DNA from: SFTJ01 sp905210415
Lineage (GTDB): Bacteria; Bacteroidota; Bacteroidia; Bacteroidales; Muribaculaceae
Length of the DNA: 15,665 bases
Reading direction: 5' to 3'
Assembly: GCA_902476295.1 (NCBI GenBank)
Contig: CABSDC010000052.1
Location: 1 to 15,665 of the forward strand
Position 1 is the first letter of the stretch, and each line of letters begins with the position of its first letter. The position numbers and the translations under genes are program-made. This document shows positions 1-6,246 of the stretch, one piece after another. Below the pieces are notes generated by a model. The model was not told where the DNA came from. It saw only the letters and a list, made by a program, of their open reading frames with translations, and ran no database searches.

Positions 1-1844
1 TGCCAGCGCAGCTGCCATGACATTGACAACGGTCCGTAGATGCGGTGGGTGAGTCGAGCGGTGAATTTGTGTCGGATATAATCGAGTGCATAACTGCTCT
101 TAAACACCTCTTTGTCGTCCTTTCGTGTCTGATGAATGTAGGTGTAGCCAAGTGCGAGGTTTTGCAGGAGGCTCTTCTCTCCGAGGATTTTTGTGAAATT
201 GACGTTTGTGAGCAATTCGGCGCCAAGGTTATCAAGGCGGAAGTTTGCCGAGTTATATTTATCGTCGGCAGAATACATCACCCAGTCAATCATGTCCACT
301 CCGTGGTGGTAAAATCCGCGCAGAGTGGCATCGAATGCGGCTGATTGATAGCGCGCTGTGAGCATCACGTTTTGTGTCTTCTCGGGCTTCAGACCGATGT
401 TGCCTTCGGTGGTAGGGCTTTTGTAGTATAGGTCGGTGAATGTTGGCATGCGGAAAGCCATATTCCACGATGCTGTGAGGCACCAGCGCTCTGATGGACG
501 ATATGCCATGTCTACACCAGGATACCAACGGAAGCGTGAATCGAGAGCGGTATTCATATTTGCCACTACACCCATCGAGAGCGTGAAATCTCGCAGCACC
601 ACGTTGTGTTCGGCGAAATAGCTGATGTTTGTGCGATTGTCGCGGCGAGTGTAGAAGATGTCTTTGCCAGACACTTTCACTTGCTCGCTTTCTTCGAGCG
701 GACGGCCGAGGTTGGTAGAGAGAATGCCTTCGTTGCGCACCTCGGCTCCCATAGAAGTGACACCTCCGCTCCAGCGTATGTGGCTATTTAGACGACCTCC
801 AAACACGTCGTTGCGGTGGAAGTTCTCGCCAGTGCTGCTGCCGTGTATCAGCTCGAAGTGGTCGGTAGAGCGAGTCCAGTAGATGGTGGGCTCAAATTTC
901 AATCGACCCTTGGTGGAAGCTTTCACAGCCACGAAGTAGCGCGAATTTTGCTCGTGCTGGTTGGGATAAGCTGCCGAATAGAAGGTGTTGGCGCCATACG
1001 ATTGGTTGGAGTAGCCCATTTGCCAATTCACATCAACTTCTTCGCCAGAATACGAGCCTTGATAGAATCCGTTGCCGCGCGAGAAAGCGCTGTTGTGAGT
1101 GGCACCGTCGCTTTGTCGATACTCGATAGATAATTGGTTTCTTACTGATTGGCCGGCGATAGATGTTTGCACGCCAGTGCCGAAACTGCCATACTGTCCG
1201 CCTTGAGCATTGATAGTGACGTGGCTTTGATAGTCGGGGCGAGTGACGATGTTCACCGCGCCGCAAAAACTGCTGCCGCCCACGCTACGCGAGGCCGCGC
1301 CCTCAAGCACCTCAATGCGAATAATGTCGTTGATAGAAACAGGGAAATCGGCAGAAAGGTGACCCGTCTGCGGGCTGCCGATGTTCACGCCATTGAGCAG
1401 GATAGTCACTTGGTCGAATGTTCCGCCGTCGATGCTGATATCGGTCTGAACGCCGAACGCACCTCTTTGCCTCACATCCACGCCAAGGGCGAGTTTTAGC
1501 AAATCGTTAACACTTTGCGCAGCAGAATGCGCAATCTCCTCTCTGCCAATGGTGGTCACGATGCGTGCCGCCTCATTGGCGTTCATTGGAGCGAGACTAC
1601 CAGTCACCTCCAATTCGTCAAGTTCTTGGCAAATGCTGTCGCTGGCGATGTATCTGCTTTCGGCTGTCACGTCGGTGGCAATGGCCGCTTGAGCCAAGTT
1701 AGCCGATGCGAGAGTAGCCACAGATAGCACACCAATTCTCACCTCGCGGCTCACGCTGCGGAATGCAGAGTATGCCTTGCGGTCGAAATGGCGCCATGTG
1801 CAAGCCTTCGAACATTGAGCGATGTTTTGTTTAGTTTTTTTCAT
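1..1844 (-). CDS. TonB-dependent outer-membrane receptor, BtuB-like (3' end cut by window)
   Basis: This gene encodes an outer-membrane gated channel that takes up a scarce ligand using TonB/ExbBD energy. It starts at ATG 1844 and stays open to base 1, giving 614 codons, so only the last barrel strands are missing. Residues 1-53 form a long extended signal: about 35 basic residues precede the hydrophobic core (IGVLSVATLASA). A TonB-box-like stretch (DELEVTG, 76-82) follows. The plug domain spans about 83-202 and includes the LLNGVNI and IEVLEGAASRSVGG segments typical of the family. The remainder is beta-barrel, with the FRMPTFTDLYY segment late in the protein. The overall look is of the BtuB/vitamin B12 group, but the ligand (cobalamin, heme or siderophore) cannot be decided. 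There is no SusD partner upstream and no room for a full cobalamin riboswitch. Its own promoter lies at 1885-1916. Confidence 0.9.
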   Translation of the reverse strand, partial: MKKTKQNIAQCSKACTWRHFDRKAYSAFRSVSREVRIGVLSVATLASANLAQAAIATDVTAESRYIASDSICQELDELEVTGSLAPMNANEAARIVTTIGREEIAHSAAQSVNDLLKLALGVDVRQRGAFGVQTDISIDGGTFDQVTILLNGVNIGSPQTGHLSADFPVSINDIIRIEVLEGAASRSVGGSSFCGAVNIVTRPDYQSHVTINAQGGQYGSFGTGVQTSIAGQSVRNQLSIEYRQSDGATHNSAFSRGNGFYQGSYSGEEVDVNWQMGYSNQSYGANTFYSAAYPNQHEQNSRYFVAVKASTKGRLKFEPTIYWTRSTDHFELIHGSSTGENFHRNDVFGGRLNSHIRWSGGVTSMGAEVRNEGILSTNLGRPLEESEQVKVSGKDIFYTRRDNRTNISYFAEHNVVLRDFTLSMGVVANMNTALDSRFRWYPGVDMAYRPSERWCLTASWNMAFRMPTFTDLYYKSPTTEGNIGLKPEKTQNVMLTARYQSAAFDATLRGFYHHGVDMIDWVMYSADDKYNSANFRLDNLGAELLTNVNFTKILGEKSLLQNLALGYTYIHQTRKDDKEVFKSSYALDYIRHKFTARLTHRIYGPLSMSWQLRW

Positions 1845-1864
1845 TGTGTTGATTTGTATAAACT

Positions 1865-1879
1865 GAATCTCTAAGATTC
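1865..1879. promoter_or_regulatory. Dyad at the receptor transcription start
   Basis: GAATCT-CTA-AGATTC is a perfect 6-bp inverted repeat with a 3-nt centre. It starts 5 bp downstream of the -7 element and overlaps the predicted start of transcription. It could be a repressor operator or a small leader hairpin. The role is inferred from position only. Confidence 0.35.
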
Positions 1880-1884
1880 GGCTG

Positions 1885-1916
1885 CAAAATTAGGCAAAAC
1901 TATTGGGTGTGGCAAA
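1885..1916 (-). promoter_or_regulatory. Bacteroidetes-type promoter of the TonB receptor gene
   Basis: On the minus strand TTTG (plus 1913-1916) is followed after 20 nt by TAATTTTG (1885-1892). This matches the known Bacteroidetes -33/-7 consensus TTTG/TAnnTTTG. Transcription would start near 1878, leaving a leader of about 35 nt. It lies downstream of the terminator at 1936-1975, so the receptor gene is probably an independent unit. Confidence 0.7.
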
Positions 1917-1935
1917 TCTGCGCTGCCCAAAAAGA

Positions 1936-1975
1936 GCATCTGCCGCTTTCTCGCGAGGGGGAAAGCGGCAGATGC
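1936..1975 (-). terminator. Intrinsic terminator of the superoxide reductase gene
   Basis: A perfect 15-bp inverted repeat (GCATCTGCCGCTTTC, loop of 10, GAAAGCGGCAGATGC) is followed on the minus strand by TCTTTTT. The U-tract side shows it ends minus-strand transcription coming from the gene at 2044-2418. The plus-strand side has no U-tract. Confidence 0.9.
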
Positions 1976-2043
1976 GCATGGAAAAGGATAGCGTTGTGCT
2001 TAGTGTGGAGATTTGATACAGCGTAGTTTAACTCAAATTTGGC

Positions 2044-2418
2044 CTATACATCGGTATTCCATAGCCCGTGTAGGTTGCAATAGTCATACACCATCACTGG
2101 TTTGTCGGTCTGGATGCAGAATTTTGCGTTTGGGTTTTCTTTAGTCTTGATATGTATTCCACCGTTTTCGGTTTCAACGTAGATAAAATCGATGTGGTGC
2201 TCTTCGGTCATCGGGTGAGGCGTGCTGCCCACAGTGACCTTCATCATATATTCACATTCGCGTTGCACCACAGGCACATGCTTCTCTGTGCTTGCATCCA
2301 CAGTGTTTGGGTGTAGTTCTACCATCTTTTCGCCGCAGCACACCAGGGGCACACCGCTATCCACCATTTTCATCACCACGTTGCCGCAATGATTGCATTT
2401 ATAGAATTTTGTTGCCAT
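2044..2418 (-). CDS. dfx: Desulfoferrodoxin / 2Fe superoxide reductase
   Basis: This cytoplasmic enzyme reduces superoxide to hydrogen peroxide with electrons from rubredoxin-like donors, protecting anaerobes during oxygen exposure. The start at ATG 2418 gives 124 aa, the usual size, beginning MATKFYKC. An upstream in-frame ATG at 2475 would add 19 unrelated residues and is rejected. The N-terminal Dx domain keeps all four iron cysteines (Cys8, Cys11, Cys27, Cys28). The catalytic domain keeps Glu45-Lys46-His47, His68, His74 and the CNLHGLW motif with Cys114 and His117, so both iron centres should form. It lies 122 nt downstream of the hemerythrin-LuxR gene on the same strand. I found no convincing consensus promoter of its own, so co-transcription is possible. 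An 11-bp inverted repeat sits just before its start. It ends with TAG and a strong terminator. Confidence 0.96.
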   Translation of the reverse strand: MATKFYKCNHCGNVVMKMVDSGVPLVCCGEKMVELHPNTVDASTEKHVPVVQRECEYMMKVTVGSTPHPMTEEHHIDFIYVETENGGIHIKTKENPNAKFCIQTDKPVMVYDYCNLHGLWNTDV

Positions 2419-2425
2419 AGTTTTT

Positions 2426-2463
2426 GATTGTTTTATAGGGTTATTTATATTGATAAAACAATC
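2426..2463. promoter_or_regulatory. Perfect 11-bp inverted repeat in the dfx leader
   Basis: GATTGTTTTAT (2426-2436) and ATAAAACAATC (2453-2463) are exact reverse complements with a 16-nt spacer. The repeat ends 7 nt before the dfx start codon. It could be a DNA operator (half-site centres 27 bp apart) or an mRNA hairpin placed to affect ribosome access. It is not a terminator, because no U-tract follows on the minus strand. Confidence 0.6.
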
Positions 2464-2540
2464 GTGTGGGCGCATTGGTTCATGCGTCTACTGTTATAAA
2501 ATGTTATAGGAAAAAAGATTTTTTCTGCGAGCCCCGGTGG

Positions 2541-3497
2541 TTAGATTTTCACGTTGGATATGTCAACCAATCCGCTTGCTATGGCATAGATGGTCAAGCC
2601 CGCCTCGCTGTGTATCTGCAGTTTGCGTGCTATGTTGCGTCGGTGAGTAATCACCGTGTTGGTGGAGATAAATAGGTGGGCGGCAATCTCTTTGTTCGAC
2701 ATGCCTTGCACCAGCGCCACCACCACTTCGCGTTCGCGTTCCGAAAGCGCATCGTTGGCATCGACGTTTTTTGTCACCATTTGCGAGATGTTTTTTGTGA
2801 CTTCGCTTTGGTTTAAACGGTTTTCCAGACGTTTGATGGCAGGGATAAAGATGATGCCTTCTACTTGCGCATGCAGATCCAGCCACTCCTCGTTGTTGAA
2901 CACATCGTGCAGGGCGGCAATCATCTTATTGTTGCTGCTTGCATCGGCAGGAAGATATTTGATGATTAATGTCTTTAGTTCTTTGAGCTTGGCATCGGCT
3001 TGGATGTGACGTTGAGAGAATGTGCTGATGCTGTAGTTTGGGTCGGGAGTGCCGTCGATAAGGCTTTGCACATATGGAAACACCATCTGCTCCTCATAGA
3101 GCATGTGCCTGCGTATCTCGCGGGCATATTCGTCGTAGATTTTCAGTATGAGAGCCCCCATGCCTTTATTGCCGTCGATGGCTTCTTCAAGTTCGCGGCG
3201 AATGAAAGGTAATTGAAATCCGAGATAATATACGTGGCTTGCTTTGAGGTAATGCAGCAGCGTAGGCACCGATAGCCCTTCCTCGTTGGCAATGATGGTG
3301 TTGCCATTGATGGTGAGATTCACTATGGCAAGGAAGGTGTTGGTGTCGACATTGTTGTCTTGGCAGGTTTCTTTAACCGTTTTGTCGCCAAATCCTAAGT
3401 TAATGCCAAAGCTACCAAGCGATTGCAGCAAGTTGTAATTGTCCCTAATTAGGGAAATCATTTTATCGTCGGCCTCATATATCTTCTGGTTCCGCAT
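2541..3497 (-). CDS. ScdA_N/hemerythrin-like di-iron sensor fused to a LuxR-type HTH regulator
   Basis: The 318-aa protein is predicted to be a cytoplasmic transcription factor that senses oxygen, nitric oxide or peroxide through a di-iron site. Residues about 15-60 resemble the ScdA_N (DUF542) domain of RIC/YtfE proteins, with Cys45 in a CQDNN segment. Residues about 78-228 form a hemerythrin-like four-helix bundle with plausible iron ligands His82, His88, His131, Glu135, His164, His209 and Glu213. Residues about 249-310 are a LuxR/NarL-type HTH (LSEREREVVVALVQGMSNKE onward). There is no receiver domain, so the iron bundle is likely the input. It is divergent from the porin-imelysin operon and upstream of dfx, which makes both plausible targets. 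The start ATG 3497 follows a consensus-like promoter, and the stop is TAA. Domain calls are confident; the signal is inferred from families in which such bundles bind O2 or NO. Confidence 0.9.
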   Translation of the reverse strand: MRNQKIYEADDKMISLIRDNYNLLQSLGSFGINLGFGDKTVKETCQDNNVDTNTFLAIVNLTINGNTIIANEEGLSVPTLLHYLKASHVYYLGFQLPFIRRELEEAIDGNKGMGALILKIYDEYAREIRRHMLYEEQMVFPYVQSLIDGTPDPNYSISTFSQRHIQADAKLKELKTLIIKYLPADASSNNKMIAALHDVFNNEEWLDLHAQVEGIIFIPAIKRLENRLNQSEVTKNISQMVTKNVDANDALSEREREVVVALVQGMSNKEIAAHLFISTNTVITHRRNIARKLQIHSEAGLTIYAIASGLVDISNVKI

Positions 3498-3525
3498 ACG
3501 TCACTCTACATTATTAAAATCGCGA

Positions 3526-3557
3526 CAAAATTAGCGAAAATTTTTATTTCTGCCAAT
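3526..3557 (-). promoter_or_regulatory. Promoter of the hemerythrin-LuxR regulator
   Basis: On the minus strand ATTG (3554-3557) is followed after 20 nt by a perfect TAATTTTG (3526-3533). The -33 element matches TTTG at three of four bases. The transcript would begin near 3519, about 22 nt before ATG 3497. Confidence 0.6.
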
Positions 3558-3575
3558 CACTATTTTTTGGTATTC

Positions 3576-3595
3576 GTGATGCGAAGTGGTGCGAA
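3576..3595. repeat. Tandem 10-bp direct repeat between divergent promoters
   Basis: GTGATGCGAA is directly followed by GTGGTGCGAA, with nine of ten bases identical. The pair lies in the 208-bp divergent space, upstream of the -33 elements of both genes. Overlapping it are partial inverted repeats (GGTATT 3569-3574 with AATACC 3598-3603, and ATTCG 3572-3576 with CGAAT 3592-3596). One-helical-turn spacing of tandem half-sites is typical of regulator binding. The neighbouring LuxR-type regulator is the obvious candidate. Confidence 0.5.
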
Positions 3596-3646
3596 TCAAT
3601 ACCCTAAATAAGGTAATAAACTGCGGAATTTCACAAAAAGTGGGTA

Positions 3647-3677
3647 TTTCGGTGCTTTGGCGATGCCAATAACTTTG
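3647..3677 (+). promoter_or_regulatory. Promoter of the porin-imelysin operon
   Basis: TAACTTTG (3670-3677) matches TAnnTTTG fully. The -33 position holds TTTC (3647-3650) at 19-nt spacing, a three-of-four match to TTTG. Transcription would start near 3684, giving a short leader of about 22 nt before ATG 3706. Confidence 0.55.
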
Positions 3678-3705
3678 CACTCGAAAACTTAAAACAAATA
3701 GATTG

Positions 3706-5013
3706 ATGAATAAAACTTTGAAAATCTTGATGCTTGCGTCGGCAGTAGCGCTTGGTGGCGAGACTATCAGTGCGGCTTCGGCCGAGGCGGTGGCTCCCGA
3801 CAGTGCAGTGTCGGCAACAAAAGCCCGCAGATTCACTATTGGTGGCTATGGCGAAGCCACTTACACTCGAATGTTCTATAGCAACAACTACAAGCGATAT
3901 ACCAATGCGTCGCTCTATCGTGATGCTCCCAGCGTGGGCCAGTTCGACCTTCCGCACGTCACACTCAACCTTGGTTATGACTTCGGTCACGGCTGGAAAA
4001 TGGGCATGGAAATAGAGTTTGAACATGGCGGCACAGAGAGCGCAATAGAGATTAAAGAAGAGGAAACCGGTGAATATGAAACCGAGGTAGAACGCGGTGG
4101 AGAGGTGTTCCTGGAACAATTCTGGCTTCAGAAAACGTTCAGCAAAGCCTTCAATGTGCGTGCCGGACATATCATAGTGCCTGTGGGACAATTAAACTAT
4201 GGCCACATGCCAAACGAGTTTTTCACTGTGTTCCGTCCAGAGGGTGAAAACACCATTTTGCCTTGCACATGGCACGAGACCGGCATCAGCGTGTGGGGAC
4301 GCACCAAGCATTGGCGCTATGAGGCATTGCTTATTCCGGGGCTTGAAGCCGACAAATTCGGTGCAAAAAACTGGATTCACGACGGTAGCGCAAGTCCATA
4401 CGAATTCAAGCCTGGCACATCGGTGGCAGGAGCCATTCGCATCGACAACTATTCTGTGCCTGGCCTTCGCATGAGTGTGAGTGGCTACTACGGCAACTCG
4501 GCATGCAATTCGCTCAAACCAGAGAAATACAGCACAATCAAGGGAACAGTGATGATTGGTTCGTTTGACTTTGTCTACAATGCTCACAACACCATAGTAA
4601 GAGGAGTGTTTGACTACGGTCACCTCACCGACTCGAAGGAAATCACAGCAGCCAACAAGACTCTTGGCAACAACTCTGTTTCACCACAAACCTCAGTGGC
4701 AAGCAATGCCATAGCAGTGGGTCTTGAGGCCGGATATAATGTGCTGTCGCTCATGCCTCAGCTTGCAGGTAATCGCCAGAAGATGTTTGTTTTCGGTCGC
4801 TACGACTATTACGACTCAATGTATCGCACAGTGAAGGGTGTGGTAGACAATCCATGCTGGGGACGCCAAAAAGTGACTGCCGGTGTCAACTATAGCCCAA
4901 TTGCACCTATCACCATCAAGGCTGAGTGGAGCAAACGCTTGTTTAAGAGCCAATACAACAACGAGCCACAGATAAGCTTGGGCGTAACATATATGGGACT
5001 ATTTGATATGTAA
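3706..5013 (+). CDS. Outer-membrane beta-barrel (porin-like) of the imelysin operon
   Basis: The 435-aa protein has an N-terminal signal (hydrophobic ILMLASAVALGG, likely cut near residue 24-28). The rest is a regular alternation of aromatic and polar residues typical of a porin barrel. It opens with FTIGGYGEATYTR, like phosphate-selective porin O/P type proteins. A strongly acidic loop lies at about residues 104-127 (multiple E/D, including EIKEEETGE), which could attract cations. The last residues are YMGLFDM, so the Phe expected at the extreme C-terminus is third from the end. I choose ATG 3706; a TTG one codon upstream is less likely. It is the first gene of an operon, 38 nt before the imelysin gene, so a role as entry pore for the substrate handled by the periplasmic partners is inferred. 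The transported species is unknown. Confidence 0.85.
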   Translation: MNKTLKILMLASAVALGGETISAASAEAVAPDSAVSATKARRFTIGGYGEATYTRMFYSNNYKRYTNASLYRDAPSVGQFDLPHVTLNLGYDFGHGWKMGMEIEFEHGGTESAIEIKEEETGEYETEVERGGEVFLEQFWLQKTFSKAFNVRAGHIIVPVGQLNYGHMPNEFFTVFRPEGENTILPCTWHETGISVWGRTKHWRYEALLIPGLEADKFGAKNWIHDGSASPYEFKPGTSVAGAIRIDNYSVPGLRMSVSGYYGNSACNSLKPEKYSTIKGTVMIGSFDFVYNAHNTIVRGVFDYGHLTDSKEITAANKTLGNNSVSPQTSVASNAIAVGLEAGYNVLSLMPQLAGNRQKMFVFGRYDYYDSMYRTVKGVVDNPCWGRQKVTAGVNYSPIAPITIKAEWSKRLFKSQYNNEPQISLGVTYMGLFDM

Positions 5014-5051
5014 AATTAAGTAAAAATCATAATAAAAAAGACTACGAAAAA

Positions 5052-6224
5052 ATGAAGAAGAAATTTATTAGTTATGCCTTGATGGCTATTGCGGTCATCA
5101 CTGTGAGTACTGGCTTGGTGTCGTGTAGCGACAATGGCGGAGATGAACCAGAAGACCCTACAAAAACCAAAGAATTTTTGGCTAACCAAGCTATCCTCAA
5201 CGATTATGTTAATAAAGTGGTGATTCCAACCTATAAATCACTTGCCGACGCTTCGATTCTTCTCGCTGAAGATTGCGCTGACCTGTCTACGCAAGAAAAG
5301 GTTGACAAGGCTTGCAGCGACTGGCTTGCCGCTCGCCGTTATTGGGAATTGTCGGAAGCATTCCTCTTTGGTGCAGCAAGCGACTATAATATCGACCCAC
5401 ACATCGACTCTTGGCCTCTTGACCTCGGACAACTTGACGAGGTGCTTAAGGCTGGCAACATCGAAGATCGTATCGAAGCCGGCACTGCTGGTTATGGCCT
5501 TCTTGGTTTCCACGCTGTGGAATATGTTATCTTTAAGGAAGGTTCTACAGGCGATAAGAGCAATCGCAATCGCGACTATAGCACAATCACCGCTGCTCAA
5601 GCCAACTTTGCAGCAGCAGTAGCAGAGGATATGCGCAACCAATGCGTGCGCCTTGAGGCTGCTTGGGCTGGTCTTGACAATGTCTCTGCTGCCAAGAAGA
5701 AGATTCTTGCCGATGCAGAGTTGGATCCAACACTCGACTACGGCGAACGCTTGATTGCAGCTGGCATCACTGGCAACACTAAGTACAAGACACAAATCTC
5801 GGCATTCGAGGAAATCATCGTTGGTGCAAGCGACATTGCTAACGAAGTGGGCAACACTAAGATTTCCGATCCAATGGCTTCTCACCAATGGAGCGACGTT
5901 GAATCGCCTCACTCATGGAATTCGGTGGAAGACTTTACCGACAACATTCGCAGCGTGCGCAATGCTTACTATGGCTCACTCGACGGCACTATCTCGGCAA
6001 ATTCGCTCTCTGCTTATATGGCTAAGGTGAATAGCACTGCCGACAAGAAGGTGAAAGACTGCATTGAAAATGCAATCAGCAAGATTGGTGCTATGCCTAC
6101 CCCATTCCGCAATTATATCAGTGAGACTTCGGGGGCTAACTATCAAGCTATCATGGCCGCAGTGGCGGCTTGCAACAATTTGGTGGATGCACTCGATGAA
6201 GCACAAGAATTGATAAAGAAGTAA
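5052..6224 (+). CDS. Imelysin (M75 family) lipoprotein
   Basis: This is a 390-aa envelope lipoprotein of the imelysin/EfeO/IrpA family, whose characterised members serve iron acquisition despite the peptidase name. The signal peptide ends in a lipobox (LVSC, Cys25), followed by an acidic linker. The imelysin fold follows from about residue 40. It contains the WLAARRYWELSEAF segment, the DPHIDSWPLD segment (115-124) and the diagnostic GxHxxE motif as GFHAVE (152-157). His154 and Glu157 are the predicted metal-site residues. The C-terminal half keeps a second repeat-like helical bundle, including the SHQW...SWNSVEDF region. It is preceded by the porin gene and followed after 22 nt by the di-heme cytochrome gene, matching the known imelysin-DUF1111 association. 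The substrate may be ferrous or ferric iron, but binding is not shown by sequence alone. Confidence 0.93.
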   Translation: MKKKFISYALMAIAVITVSTGLVSCSDNGGDEPEDPTKTKEFLANQAILNDYVNKVVIPTYKSLADASILLAEDCADLSTQEKVDKACSDWLAARRYWELSEAFLFGAASDYNIDPHIDSWPLDLGQLDEVLKAGNIEDRIEAGTAGYGLLGFHAVEYVIFKEGSTGDKSNRNRDYSTITAAQANFAAAVAEDMRNQCVRLEAAWAGLDNVSAAKKKILADAELDPTLDYGERLIAAGITGNTKYKTQISAFEEIIVGASDIANEVGNTKISDPMASHQWSDVESPHSWNSVEDFTDNIRSVRNAYYGSLDGTISANSLSAYMAKVNSTADKKVKDCIENAISKIGAMPTPFRNYISETSGANYQAIMAAVAACNNLVDALDEAQELIKK

Positions 6225-6246
6225 CTTGTATAATATAAAAAATGTT

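Noticed and set aside
45..1727. A chain of short plus-strand open frames opposite the receptor gene
   Set aside because: They overlap a continuous 614-codon minus-strand receptor frame with clear plug and barrel motifs; the plus-strand translations have no recognisable domains.
1845..2043. Cobalamin riboswitch ahead of the BtuB-like receptor
   Set aside because: The predicted transcript leader is only about 35 nt and the upstream hairpin is a terminator of the neighbouring gene, so a full riboswitch cannot fit.
2419..2475. Longer superoxide reductase start at ATG 2475
   Set aside because: The extra 19 residues do not resemble the family, and the segment contains the inverted repeat; ATG 2418 gives the standard N-terminus.
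2471..2486. CGCAT-TGGTTC-ATGCG inverted repeat upstream of dfx
   Set aside because: Only 5-bp arms and no clear relation to a promoter; too weak beside the 11-bp repeat next to it.
2510..2525. GAAAAAA-GA-TTTTTTC as a terminator after the hemerythrin-LuxR gene
   Set aside because: A 2-nt loop and A/T-only stem would not make a stable terminator hairpin; it is probably a homopolymer coincidence.
5238..5912. 224-residue minus-strand open frame inside the imelysin gene
   Set aside because: It is a mirror frame of a well-supported gene and shows no coherent domain; the same holds for the 303-residue minus frame at 6418-7329.
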